A model generated the notes under the pieces. That model saw nothing but the letters and a program-made list of their open reading frames with translations. It had not been told where the DNA came from and searched no databases. The position numbers were made by a program, and so were the translations under genes. DNA of 34,671 nt from an uncultured Lachnospiraceae bacterium (GTDB lineage: Bacteria > Bacillota > Clostridia > Lachnospirales > Lachnospiraceae), in NCBI GenBank assembly GCA_947175845.1, contig CAMWOK010000002.1, positions 1 through 34,671 of the forward strand. Reading direction: 5' to 3'. Below, in pieces: positions 1 to 9,589 of the stretch (position 1 is its first letter; each line of letters opens with the position of its first letter).

Positions 1-53
1 AAGCTTCATACCTGCCACCCCATCCCCTTCCAACGCTTTTCACACTGACTGTT

Positions 54-140
54 ATACTCACGACAGATGAAAGCTGCCGTGAGTATCGCGCCAGCCGCAG
101 CCGCGAAGCGGCATAGTTCCTTATGCGGCTGTGCGCATAA
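54..140 (-). repeat. Hairpin-dense region downstream of the ABC exporter gene (three consecutive inverted repeats)
   Basis: Arms 54-66/74-86 (ATACTCACGACAG / CTGCCGTGAGTAT; 13 bp, with one pair that is G-U only in minus-strand RNA), 100-104/108-112 (GCCGC/GCGGC), 121-127/134-140 (TTATGCG/CGCATAA). No U-tract. Confidence 0.6.
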
Positions 141-155
141 CTTTATACTGCACGG

Positions 156-1946
156 TCAGCCTTTTCGACCGCCAGTATATCTTTCCTGAATAATTTTCCC
201 ATCTCCCACACGGAAGACCATGTCACACTTTTCAATGGTCTGCAGCCTGTGCGCAATAATAACAAGTGTTTTCTTGCCGTGCAGGCGGTTGATGGACTCC
301 ATGATTGCCGCCTCCGTGTCATTGTCGAGCGCCGAGGTCGCCTCGTCGAGAATCAGCACCTCGGGGTCATTGTAGAGCGCCCGCGCGATGCCGATCCGCT
401 GGCGCTGTCCGCCGGAAAGCCTTATTCCGCGCTCGCCGATGCCGGTGTTCACCCCGTCTGGCAGTGTTCTGACAAACTGATCCAGCTGTGCTTCCTCCAA
501 TGCATGCCAGAGCTTCGCGTCGTCGATCTCCTCCTCGGGAACGCCAAATGCGACATTCTTCCGGATATCTGCATCCAGCAGAAAAATCATCTGTGGAATG
601 TATCCTACGTTGGCAAGCCACTCCCTGTAGCGATCCTGTATGTCCACATCATCTGCGAGCACCTTTCCACCCGACAGCTTCAAAAGTCCCAGCAGAATAT
701 CAATGATCGTTGTCTTCCCCGCACCGCTTGCACCCACGACCCCGATCGACCTGCCGATCGGAAAGGAGACCGACGCATGGTCAAAGATCAGCTTGTCCGA
801 ATTTGGATAGTGATACGTGATGTCTGACAGGGTCACTTCCCGCGTGACAGGCAGCTTTTCCTTTGCCACAACCGCGTAGGAGATGTCTGTGTGCTCCTCG
901 TCTGTCTCCTCGACAAGATTGTCGCTCACATTAAAGAAAAACGGTTCGTTGAACGCCATGCTGGTCAGCTGGTTGTTGATGCGGCTCGCCGCGGGCAAAA
1001 GCCGCATCGCCGCGATGCCAAACGCCGCAAACAGCGAGACCATCGCCGAGACATTGGCGCCGGACACAATCAGTGCCATGATATAGCCGAGCAGCCCCGC
1101 CATGCACACGGTCTCGATCAAAAGCTTCGGCGTGTTATTAAATAAGCTGAAACGCTCCATCGCCCGCACATAGCCCTGGCCAACCTTGCAGTACTCACCG
1201 ATAAAATACTGCTCGCGCCCCGCGACCTTGATCTCCTTAATCCCCTGGACAGTCTGCGAGATCCACGCGAACATGGATGCGCCGTAATCCTGGTTCTCCT
1301 TTCCAGTGCGGTTCATGATGGGTTTGATAATATTTTTGATGACAACAAGCGTCACGACGAGCAGGACCGCAATCACCACCGTCATGACCGGATCCTGAAA
1401 GGCGAGCGCAAACACCAGAAACACAGCGACAATCGCTTCCGAGGCAATCTGCAGCACAGACATGGTCAGCGCGTACATTCCGTTGACATCCGATGTAATA
1501 CTCCTCTGAATGACAGCTGTCTCTGCGTTGAGATAATACTCATACTCCCGCCGCACAAAACTCTTCATCAGGTCGGACGCCGTCTTAAACTGATTTGTAA
1601 ACACAAAGCGGTATAAGTTTCTCTGCAGAAAAAACTGAAATATATTTTTTGTAATGTAGAGAAAAATCAGGAACAAAATTGCCAGCACAGAAAACTGCAC
1701 TGTGCCCTGCAGGTGAAACATCCCGCATATCCTCTGATACGTCTCTCCCTGCTCTAGTGCAACCGGATCGAGAATCAGCTGGACCACCGCCATAACCATC
1801 ATCACCGCCCCGGTCTCAAGCCCTGCTGAGATGATCATCATCACAAACAGTCCCGCCATGGCCCCCTTTTGTTTTTTATCCATCAATATATTTATCTTCT
1901 TTAATATTTTCAGCACAAATCCTTCAACCTTTCTTATGCCTTCCAT
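156..1946 (-). CDS. ABC exporter, fused TM and ATPase domains (PglK/MsbA-like lipid-linked glycan flippase candidate)
   Basis: N-terminal TM segments; Walker A GASGAGKTT, signature LSGGQRQR, Walker B VLILDEATSALD. Start chosen at the internal ATG (MEGIRKVEG); start uncertain. Confidence 0.85.
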   Translation of the reverse strand: MEGIRKVEGFVLKILKKINILMDKKQKGAMAGLFVMMIISAGLETGAVMMVMAVVQLILDPVALEQGETYQRICGMFHLQGTVQFSVLAILFLIFLYITKNIFQFFLQRNLYRFVFTNQFKTASDLMKSFVRREYEYYLNAETAVIQRSITSDVNGMYALTMSVLQIASEAIVAVFLVFALAFQDPVMTVVIAVLLVVTLVVIKNIIKPIMNRTGKENQDYGASMFAWISQTVQGIKEIKVAGREQYFIGEYCKVGQGYVRAMERFSLFNNTPKLLIETVCMAGLLGYIMALIVSGANVSAMVSLFAAFGIAAMRLLPAASRINNQLTSMAFNEPFFFNVSDNLVEETDEEHTDISYAVVAKEKLPVTREVTLSDITYHYPNSDKLIFDHASVSFPIGRSIGVVGASGAGKTTIIDILLGLLKLSGGKVLADDVDIQDRYREWLANVGYIPQMIFLLDADIRKNVAFGVPEEEIDDAKLWHALEEAQLDQFVRTLPDGVNTGIGERGIRLSGGQRQRIGIARALYNDPEVLILDEATSALDNDTEAAIMESINRLHGKKTLVIIAHRLQTIEKCDMVFRVGDGKIIQERYTGGRKG

Positions 1947-1995
1947 CCTCCCACACGGACAGGCTGATGTCACAAATTGGATCGTTTTCAGATAT

Positions 1996-2024
1996 AGTAT
2001 ATGTCATATTCGCAAGAAACACAA
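1996..2024 (-). promoter_or_regulatory. Possible sigma-A-type promoter upstream of the ABC exporter gene
   Basis: Minus strand TTGTGT-N17-TATACT in the 2046/1946 gap; weak -35. Confidence 0.35.
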
Positions 2025-2045
2025 GTCAATCAAACCTTCTCCCGT

Positions 2046-3170
2046 CTATTTGTCCGCGAGCGCAAGCCCCGCCTTTTTGTTATATGCGTGTTTCTCCGGA
2101 TCCTCGTAGGCGTCCCAGAAGGAGGCGCCCAGATTGAGCTTCTCGTCCACAAAGTCCATATTGTTCAGCGCCGTCGTGACGATGGAGACCGCCTTTCTGA
2201 TGTGAAGCCCCTCAAAAAAGTTCAGAACCTCCACCGGAAACCGGCCGCGCAGCACCACCGCGTCAGGGCAGAGCGCCTCGTAGTCGACCGCATCCCGCGG
2301 GTGCGGCTTGATCAGCACGCGGTATCCCGCGCAGTAGCGCGCGATCACGTCGAGACAGACCCTTTTGCGCGCCTCCACGTCGACCGGGTGCGGCTCCGTC
2401 AGAAAGCAGGCGAACTCCTCCCCCGCGCGCGCGGGTCTGAGCTGCCGCATCAGCTTGTCCGCATCCTCGATAAACGCCTGGATCATCAGCTTCTTCTGAT
2501 CCGGCGTCAGCGCCCGCTCCAGCGGCTTTCTCGGCTCCTCGACAAAGCGCGGGCAGTCGGTCGGCACAACGCTGCGATCGTTGATCTCCATGTCAATACA
2601 GTACTTTCCCCAGCCATTCATGATAAATATCAGATTGTGGCGCGAAAACCACGTCTTGAGCCTGAAATGTCCGTGGTTTGCGACATAGGCGTCATCGAGA
2701 TTCTTGAGGCAGTCTAACCCGTCCTCCACCGCGTGGTAGCGGATGTGCTTATAGTTGAGATAGTACCCGATCGGGTCGCTGTCGCAGAACACATAGACGT
2801 CCTCATACGCCGCAAAGTCAATCACGGACAGGTACGGAATCTCGCACCTTGCCAGCTTTTTGGTAAAAATCATGCGGTTTACCATATGCTTTAGCACACT
2901 GCTGTAATTTTTCCTGTACTTTGCAAGCTCCGGGAAAAAGTCCTCGCGCTTTTCATCCAGCGCAATGACCTGCGCAAATATTCCGGTTCCCATAAGCCGA
3001 TCCCCCAGCCGCTCAAAGTCGGTGGAGATGGAACTGAGCGCAATGTCCGCCTTTTGGTACTGTCCTGCCGGCGTCTGCCGCACCAGCTTCATCTCCTTTA
3101 AGATCGCAACATACACATGATAAAACGTGTGGCAGACATATATCCTGTTCTTTGTCTTCCCTTTTTTCAT
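2046..3170 (-). CDS. GT-B glycosyltransferase resembling GT52/polysialyltransferase-type enzymes
   Basis: N-terminal IYVCHTFYHVYVAILKEM, central HAVEDGLD, C-terminal VLIKPHPRD, typical of sialyltransferase-like GT families. Confidence 0.6.
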   Translation of the reverse strand: MKKGKTKNRIYVCHTFYHVYVAILKEMKLVRQTPAGQYQKADIALSSISTDFERLGDRLMGTGIFAQVIALDEKREDFFPELAKYRKNYSSVLKHMVNRMIFTKKLARCEIPYLSVIDFAAYEDVYVFCDSDPIGYYLNYKHIRYHAVEDGLDCLKNLDDAYVANHGHFRLKTWFSRHNLIFIMNGWGKYCIDMEINDRSVVPTDCPRFVEEPRKPLERALTPDQKKLMIQAFIEDADKLMRQLRPARAGEEFACFLTEPHPVDVEARKRVCLDVIARYCAGYRVLIKPHPRDAVDYEALCPDAVVLRGRFPVEVLNFFEGLHIRKAVSIVTTALNNMDFVDEKLNLGASFWDAYEDPEKHAYNKKAGLALADK

Positions 3171-3178
3171 TCCACATT

Positions 3179-4381
3179 CTACTCCTTATGCCCCCGCCTC
3201 GTGTACGCGTACCCCGCCCGCGGCGCGATCAGCGGCGCGGGGCTCAGGGGGCCTTCCCGCTCCGGCTGCACACACTTGCGCGTCAGTCCCTCGCAGAACC
3301 GGTACAGCCGGTCCGCCGCAGTCTCGGGATTCCACAGGAAAGCCATCGTCTGGTAGGCATTTCTTCCAAGCCTGCCGCGCAATGCCGCGTCTTCGCACAG
3401 CAGTAACACCTGTTCTTTAAACTGCCTGAAACAGCCTGTCCTGTACACAAGCCCGTTCTCCCCATGCCGCATCAGAACCGGAACCGCGCCGATGCCGCTC
3501 CCCGCCACGACCGCGCACGCGCTGTTCATGGACTCGTTCAGAACTGCTCCCCAGCCCTCGAGATAGTTGCTGGTAAACAGAAAAATGTCCGATTCCTCCA
3601 TAAACCCGCGCACATTCTGCGGGGGCTGGAACCCGTGAAAGGTGACTCTGTGCTCCAGACGCCACCTCTCCACCATCCGCCTGAGCGGTTGCTCCATCTC
3701 TCCGCCGCCCACCATATCCAGGTGAAACGATATCTGCCACTGCTCGAGGTACTTTGCCGCCCGGACTGCATATTCCGGGTGCTTCAGCTTCAGAAAACGC
3801 CCCGCCCACAGGAGGCGCACCTCGGGCTTTCCACTCTGGTCAAAGTGCTTTTTCCGGAAAAACAGCGCGTCGAGATCGTAGCGTCTGACCTCCGGAAAAT
3901 ATCCCCAGACATACTTCTTGTCCGGGTACGCGTGTACGATATTGAAATCAGACGCGACGTAAGCCCCGTGGCAGAGCAGATACACCGGCGCGTTTGCATA
4001 CTGCGTGTGATCCTCGTACTTTTTCTTTCTGCCGCGCGGGGAGATGGACTTCCACTGCCCCTCGCGGTAGAGGCGCTCACTCGCGCGGATCACAATTTTT
4101 CCGGCGTCCAGCCGCGGCTTGATATAGCGCTCGTCCTCCACCCCGCCAAACACGACCACATCGCTGTCCAGAATCAGCCGCGCGCACTGCTCTTGCTCCT
4201 CATAGTAAAGTTTGAGATAGGGGAGGGAGCCAACCGCGCTCCCCCACCCCATCCGGATCCTCTCCTCCTCCATCTGACAGACCTGCACAAAGGCAAAATC
4301 CGCGCCAATCCTCTGGTACAGCGCATCTGCCAGCGGTATCTGGTGGTGGTTGATATAGTTAGATACAATGGTTAATTTCAT
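3179..4381 (-). CDS. Glycosyltransferase family 4-like (GT-B)
   Basis: MKLTIVSNYINHHQIPLADAL start; LLWAGRFLKLKHPEYAVRAA; ESDIFLFTSNYLEGWGAVLNESMNSACAVVAG. Start moved to the ATG at 4381; overlaps the upstream gene by 23 bp. Confidence 0.85.
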   Translation of the reverse strand: MKLTIVSNYINHHQIPLADALYQRIGADFAFVQVCQMEEERIRMGWGSAVGSLPYLKLYYEEQEQCARLILDSDVVVFGGVEDERYIKPRLDAGKIVIRASERLYREGQWKSISPRGRKKKYEDHTQYANAPVYLLCHGAYVASDFNIVHAYPDKKYVWGYFPEVRRYDLDALFFRKKHFDQSGKPEVRLLWAGRFLKLKHPEYAVRAAKYLEQWQISFHLDMVGGGEMEQPLRRMVERWRLEHRVTFHGFQPPQNVRGFMEESDIFLFTSNYLEGWGAVLNESMNSACAVVAGSGIGAVPVLMRHGENGLVYRTGCFRQFKEQVLLLCEDAALRGRLGRNAYQTMAFLWNPETAADRLYRFCEGLTRKCVQPEREGPLSPAPLIAPRAGYAYTRRGHKE

Positions 4382-5660
4382 GGTAAATATCCAAAAGCCT
4401 CCTGTAGTTCGTGTCCGGGTCGTGTGTCCGGAGCGCGTGTGCCCGCGCGTTGGAGGACAGCGACATGGCAAGTTTGTCATCCTCGAAGATGCGCAGTATG
4501 GAGTCCTTCAGCCGCTTTGGCCTGTCCTTGGGATAGAGGAATCCATCCTTCCCGTCATTGACCAGATTGTGCACGCCGCCCACGTCCGCGGACACCACCG
4601 GAACCCCCAGCAGCATCGCCTCACCGACAGAGTTGGGCGAATTTTCGATAGCGGAAGGGCACAAAAACACATGTGATTTTAAGTAGCGCGCGCACATTTT
4701 GTCCGCCTGCAGCCGGCCGACAAACCGCACATGGTCCTGCAGCCGGCTTTGCCTGATCTGATTGAGCAAAAACTTTCCATATCCAGACAGTTTGATCTTA
4801 TCCTTGAGGCTGTCGTGCGCCGTGATGACATCCCCCGCCACATAGACGACCGTGTCCTCAAACTCCTCGAGGATCTCCGGCAGGATATCGAGCACATAGT
4901 GCAGTCCCTTGATCGGATAATTTCCCTGGCTCAGAAACAGGGAATACCGCTCAATCTGGTCTATCTTCCACGCGTCATTGTAGAAATCTGTCCGCAGCGT
5001 CTCGTTCATAAAATGATACTTTGCACCCGGCGCATAGATCCTGGTCATCTCCCGGTCAAAATCTGTCCGCCCGGTGACATGCCCGACCATGGACAGCGCC
5101 TCTTTCTCATACGCGCCGCGCTTTTCAAACTTTGCCTGCTGGTCAAACAGTCCGTCCTTTTTCAGAATGTCGCGGAACGTCTTTTTCTTCTGCACCGAGT
5201 AGGGCAAATCTGCCATGTACACCTCCGCGATGGCGCTGCACAGCCCCTGTATGCCGATCAGCGTCCGCTGCGGGTGCCCGAACGCCTTCACGCAGGCGAG
5301 CGTATGCGGATACTCTGTCCCGAATATGTGAATCAGATCCGGCTCAAAATCCCGGATCACCGCGCTGAGGCTCTCCTCCACAGCGGCGTCGTAGTTCTCG
5401 GGATGAACCGTGTCCTCCCGAAAGATATAGTAGTCGATCCCCTGCGCCTTGTCCTTGACAAACAGCGCGTTATCCCCCTTGACAAACATCCGGCTCTCCG
5501 ACTCCGGGAAGCAGACTGCAAGCGTGATGTCGTTCTGCTCCTGGTTTGCCATCAGTTTGCTGGCAAGGCCGGACAGCCATCCCTCCTTAATCACAATCTT
5601 CTGCCCCAGACTCTTTGCGATAAACGGGAGCATGATATTACACAGCCACAGAACCCTCAT
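4359..5660 (-). CDS. Glycosyltransferase family 4-like (GT-B)
   Basis: MRVLWLCNIMLPFIAKSLG; HVFLCPSAIENSPNSVGEAMLLGVPVVSADVGGVHNLV. Start moved to ATG at 5660. Confidence 0.87.
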   Translation of the reverse strand: MRVLWLCNIMLPFIAKSLGQKIVIKEGWLSGLASKLMANQEQNDITLAVCFPESESRMFVKGDNALFVKDKAQGIDYYIFREDTVHPENYDAAVEESLSAVIRDFEPDLIHIFGTEYPHTLACVKAFGHPQRTLIGIQGLCSAIAEVYMADLPYSVQKKKTFRDILKKDGLFDQQAKFEKRGAYEKEALSMVGHVTGRTDFDREMTRIYAPGAKYHFMNETLRTDFYNDAWKIDQIERYSLFLSQGNYPIKGLHYVLDILPEILEEFEDTVVYVAGDVITAHDSLKDKIKLSGYGKFLLNQIRQSRLQDHVRFVGRLQADKMCARYLKSHVFLCPSAIENSPNSVGEAMLLGVPVVSADVGGVHNLVNDGKDGFLYPKDRPKRLKDSILRIFEDDKLAMSLSSNARAHALRTHDPDTNYRRLLDIYHEINHCI

Positions 5661-5691
5661 AGAAATCCCCTCCATACTATCCAGAACCACT

Positions 5692-6522
5692 TCACCTCTT
5701 ACCCTTCACCCTGTACACAGCAGCCTTGACGCGGTTGTAAACCACCGACAGCCTTTTGTCCTGCGCGACGGCACTCCGAAGCGGCGCCAGCGTCAGCAGC
5801 ATGACCAGCCGGTACCAGTACGCCCTGCCTCTGCCCATATAGTGCACTGTGATCGCGCGGTGCTGCCGCTTTGAGCGTTTTCGGTTCTCCTTTGTCTCCG
5901 AGTACCCGCCGCCCTCGTACGCTGCGACCACGACAGGCGCATAGGTGATGACCGCCTTTTGCTCATAGTAACACCACAGAAAATGCTCGTAATCCGCCCT
6001 TACATTATATGCGGGGCGGTATCCTCTCGCCTCAAACAACGCCCTGTGATAGAAACAGGTCTGATGGCAGGGCACATTTCTGTAACAGGTGAAATCGTTT
6101 ATCACCGGCGCGGAATAAACCACGGTATCCAGCGCTTTGTGATACAGGTTTCCATAAATAATATCTGTTTTTTTACCTGCCTGCCTGCGCCGGACTATCA
6201 CATCTGTTATCCGATCCAGAACCGTGTCCTCATAGAAGCTGTCCCCAGCGTTGAGAAACAGCAGATAATCTCCCTGCGCCAAGCGCACTGCCTGGTTCAT
6301 GGCGTCATAGATACCGTTATCTCCCTGCACAGACACCCGGATTCTCTCATTCTGACAGCGCGCACCCAGCGCATTTAAAGATCCGTCCGACGATCCGCCG
6401 TCCTTGATCACCACCTCAAAATTCGCATAGCGCTGCGCCAGGATACTGTCCACTGTCTCACACAGTCTCTGCCCCGCATTGAGGCAGACGACGATAATGC
6501 TGTACCGCACATCCTGTTCCAT
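5692..6522 (-). CDS. Glycosyltransferase family 2
   Basis: YSIIVVCLNAGQRLCETVDSILAQRYANFEVVIKDGGSSDGS; LLFLNAGDSFYEDTVL. Start at internal ATG 6522. Confidence 0.87.
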   Translation of the reverse strand: MEQDVRYSIIVVCLNAGQRLCETVDSILAQRYANFEVVIKDGGSSDGSLNALGARCQNERIRVSVQGDNGIYDAMNQAVRLAQGDYLLFLNAGDSFYEDTVLDRITDVIVRRRQAGKKTDIIYGNLYHKALDTVVYSAPVINDFTCYRNVPCHQTCFYHRALFEARGYRPAYNVRADYEHFLWCYYEQKAVITYAPVVVAAYEGGGYSETKENRKRSKRQHRAITVHYMGRGRAYWYRLVMLLTLAPLRSAVAQDKRLSVVYNRVKAAVYRVKGKR

Positions 6523-6560
6523 GCTTCCAAACCACCTCCCCGCATCTGAACTCGGCATAT

Positions 6561-7721
6561 TTATTTGTACGTGTAGCGCTGCGTGTCAAAGAGCCAGCTG
6601 CGATAGGGCAGAAGCCGCACGCCCTCCTGGTGCGCCTGCAGCAGAAACACACAAAAGTATATCAGGCACACCACAGCGATCAGCGCAGCGGCCTGCCTGC
6701 GCCTCTTCTCCCCCTCGATATGACACACAAGCAGCGGTATCATAAACAGCTGCGACACGCTGAAATAGTAGGAAATGCGCGTCACGACCGGCAGAAAGGA
6801 AAAAAAGGTGCCGGTCACGAGCGCCAGCAGATGCAGCTGCGCGTAGAACCGAAGTTCGCGATACCAGCTGTGCTTTTCCGACAAATCCCGGGCAGAAGTC
6901 CCGCCGTGTGCACGGACAAACCACACATATAAGCCCAGAACCATCCCGGTGCGCAGCACGCTCCCCCAGGAGCCTCCCCCTTCCAGATACACCGTATCTC
7001 TGTAGGATGGGTACAGCATCAGCGCAAGTTTCAGTATCAGTCCCCTGCCCAGAAAGCAGACGGCGCTCACCGCAAGCCCTGCCGCAAGCTGCCATCTGCT
7101 CCAGGCAAACGTCGCTATCCAGTACACCGGCAGCACCAGCAGCACCGACTTGTGAAACAGCGCCGCTGTGAGAATCCAGAACACAAATTTCAGATAATCC
7201 TTTTCCAGCACATACTTCATCGAAAACAGTGCCACAGAGAGCGCCAGATAATACCGGACCGTATTGAAGGTCTGAAAATACAGCCCCAGCGTCATAAACA
7301 GAAAAAAAGACTGCGCAAAGCGCACACTCTGCCGCGCGAACGCCTGAAAGAAAAACAGCAGAGTCGCAAAGGCAAACGCCGCAAACACCAGCTCATAGCA
7401 CTCGCCGCCCGCAATCCCGTACAGCAGCCGCACCGTCCAGTTAAACCCCACTTCCGTCACGACATACCCGCCCACATAGGCCTCATGGGCAGTCTCTGTG
7501 TACTGCCTGTAGTCGTTGCCGACGTCAAAGCGAAGCGCCATCAGCGCAAAGAGAATCGTAAAGATCCCCGCGATCAGCAGTCTGTTTCGAAAGCTCTTTT
7601 TTGTCCTGCGCCCGCACACCCACCGCGCCTCGCCCGGCTCATAAGGCTGTACGCCATACGCCATGGCACAGGTTCCTGCGGCGGTCAGAAAATAAAGCAA
7701 GATAGAACCCAGTCTCGTCAT
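6561..7721 (-). CDS. EpsG-family / Wzy-like polysaccharide polymerase (multi-pass membrane protein)
   Basis: Many hydrophobic TM segments; ALRFDVGNDYRQYTETAHEAY resembles the EpsG-family motif. The listed ORF begins out of frame inside the upstream GT; true start is the ATG at 7721, overlapping the upstream TGA (ATGA). Confidence 0.75.
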   Translation of the reverse strand: MTRLGSILLYFLTAAGTCAMAYGVQPYEPGEARWVCGRRTKKSFRNRLLIAGIFTILFALMALRFDVGNDYRQYTETAHEAYVGGYVVTEVGFNWTVRLLYGIAGGECYELVFAAFAFATLLFFFQAFARQSVRFAQSFFLFMTLGLYFQTFNTVRYYLALSVALFSMKYVLEKDYLKFVFWILTAALFHKSVLLVLPVYWIATFAWSRWQLAAGLAVSAVCFLGRGLILKLALMLYPSYRDTVYLEGGGSWGSVLRTGMVLGLYVWFVRAHGGTSARDLSEKHSWYRELRFYAQLHLLALVTGTFFSFLPVVTRISYYFSVSQLFMIPLLVCHIEGEKRRRQAAALIAVVCLIYFCVFLLQAHQEGVRLLPYRSWLFDTQRYTYK

Positions 7722-8500
7722 AACCCTTCTACCGATTTTATTCCCTTCCGCATCAGGGCAAGGGCATTTTTTCTGGGAATCTCGGTGCACATCACGCTGC
7801 CGTGCGCCATGATGAAGCGCACCGCCATCAGATACGCCAGCCCCCCGTACAGGAAGTGGTACAACACCCCCCTGTCGAGAAAGAACTTGTCCGTGTACCC
7901 ATGAAACCACGTGGATTCCCGCTCCTGTTCCGCGCCAATCTCGACAGGCACCGCATAGACCACCAGCCCATATTTCAGACAGTCTTTCAGAAACAGGCTG
8001 TCCTCCCCGTTGCTGTACTTTGCCCCGCCCCCAAACAGGAGCGAGAATGTGATATGCGCCGCGTGGAGCTTCTCGCGCCGCGCCGCAAAGGAGTAAGTCG
8101 GATAGCGCCCGGCATTCCATATGTGGACCCTGTGGTACGCCTTCGTATAGTACGTGGCCCGCGCCTCACCCACGCGGACGTTAAACAGCAGCAGATCCGC
8201 CTCGGGGTGTGCCTCAAACGCGTCGAGCACGCGTTTCTCGTATCCTTTGTCGTACACGACATCCTCGTCCGAAAACAGCACAATGTCCCCCTCCGCGCGC
8301 AGCAGCGCGTTGTTCCTGCTCAGGCCAACCCCCTTTTCCTGAAACGCATAGCACTGTATCCGCCTGCCGGCGTGTGTGTATTCCTCATATCCGAAGTGAT
8401 CTGTCTGATTGATGATAATCGCGTCGCTCTCGATGTGCATACGCTCTGCCATCGTCGACACATCCTGCTTCACCGCCGACACCAATACCTGTAACTTCAC
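7718..8500 (-). CDS. Glycosyltransferase family 2-like
   Basis: KLQVLVSAVKQD...INQTDHFGYEE; EKGVGLSRNNALLRAEGDIVLFSDEDVVYDKGYE. Likely GTG start at 8500; exact start uncertain. Confidence 0.75.
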   Translation of the reverse strand: MKLQVLVSAVKQDVSTMAERMHIESDAIIINQTDHFGYEEYTHAGRRIQCYAFQEKGVGLSRNNALLRAEGDIVLFSDEDVVYDKGYEKRVLDAFEAHPEADLLLFNVRVGEARATYYTKAYHRVHIWNAGRYPTYSFAARREKLHAAHITFSLLFGGGAKYSNGEDSLFLKDCLKYGLVVYAVPVEIGAEQERESTWFHGYTDKFFLDRGVLYHFLYGGLAYLMAVRFIMAHGSVMCTEIPRKNALALMRKGIKSVEGL

Positions 8501-8520
8501 CCTGCCTGTCACATCCTTCC

Positions 8521-9573
8521 TCACGCTTCTCTTTGTGCCCACAATCCCTGCGCATAGTAGATCCGCATCCACAGTCTGTCCGCCCCCGCAAGGACTGCCG
8601 CCGCCACACTGCCGCCATGCATCCTGACAAACGCTATCTCATCGGCTATTTTTTCTCTGTACGGCTGTCCAAACAAAACCACCGCCACAACCACCGTGTC
8701 CGCACCGGTATGCTTCCAGCCGTCTTCCACACTGTACAGCCCGAACTTAGAACCGTCTGTCCATCCTGCCTTCTCAAGCTCCCCCAACAGCGCCGCAGCC
8801 TCCTGCCCGCCGCAGGCATCCATCAGCAGAATCTGCACGTGCGTCTCTGCCAGACGCCGCAGACTCTCCTCAAGCATCTTGGCCTGTCTCTGTTCCATGG
8901 CGCCCGCGCGGCGTCCGCCCCGAAAGGTCATTCCGCAGACAGGGATCCCCAGCCGCGTCACAATATCGTTTTTCGTGTAAAATACCGAGCCCATGCAGAA
9001 GCTGAAGGCTGTCACAAACACCCCCGCCCCCGCAAGCGCCACAGCGCCCAGCAAAGCCGCCCGCCACGTAAAATACGGTATCTCCTCCCGCGCGATCGCC
9101 TGATCCTCAATTTTTTCGATCGAGGCAAACTCTTTTTTCGCTGCGCCAAACTCCTCCAGGGCTGTCACGAGCGCATCTTTGACTGCCTCCACCTGCGCGG
9201 CATCCCGCCCTTTTACCGTGATTGTCAGATAGCGCACATCCGATAAAATATCAGCTGTTATCATTTCTTTAACCTGATTCCGCTCGTATCCGCCGCCCAG
9301 AATCTCCATCACGCGTCCCAGAATCAGATCCGTCGCAATCACGTCATTCCATGTGAAGTCGTTATACCAGTGCCGCGCCTCGTCCTGCCCGTCCGCAAAC
9401 GCGACATAGTACTCTGTCTCAGACACATAACAGCTCTCCTGCATCTGGATCCCGACAATCATCAGGCGAAGACCGCTGCCCAGCACGGCGCCGGCCACCG
9501 CCAGGACAAGCAGTCTGGGCAGCTTTGTCACAAAAACGGCAAACAGCGCCCTGCTGTCAACTCCCTGCTGCAT
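8521..9573 (-). CDS. Wzz/CpsC-like polysaccharide co-polymerase with degenerate BY-kinase-like C-terminal region
   Basis: Two TM segments flank an extracytoplasmic region (LPRLLVLAVAGAVLGSGLRL ... TWRAALLGAVALAGAGVFVTAFSF). C-terminal ~130 aa has ILLMDACGGQEAAALLGELEKAG and ADTVVVAVVLFGQPYREKIADEIAFVRMHGGSVAAAVLAG, with no Walker A. Confidence 0.7.
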   Translation of the reverse strand: MQQGVDSRALFAVFVTKLPRLLVLAVAGAVLGSGLRLMIVGIQMQESCYVSETEYYVAFADGQDEARHWYNDFTWNDVIATDLILGRVMEILGGGYERNQVKEMITADILSDVRYLTITVKGRDAAQVEAVKDALVTALEEFGAAKKEFASIEKIEDQAIAREEIPYFTWRAALLGAVALAGAGVFVTAFSFCMGSVFYTKNDIVTRLGIPVCGMTFRGGRRAGAMEQRQAKMLEESLRRLAETHVQILLMDACGGQEAAALLGELEKAGWTDGSKFGLYSVEDGWKHTGADTVVVAVVLFGQPYREKIADEIAFVRMHGGSVAAAVLAGADRLWMRIYYAQGLWAQREA

Positions 9574-9589
9574 CAAACCTTCTCCTCCA

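Noticed and set aside
1-6. Window begins with AAGCTT (HindIII site), possibly a cloning junction
   Set aside because: A single 6-mer at the edge is insufficient and no vector sequence is visible.
7722-8120. N-terminal extension of the 6561-8120 ORF
   Set aside because: It is an out-of-frame reading of the upstream GT gene; the ATG overlapping the upstream stop (ATGA) at 7718-7721 is the credible start.
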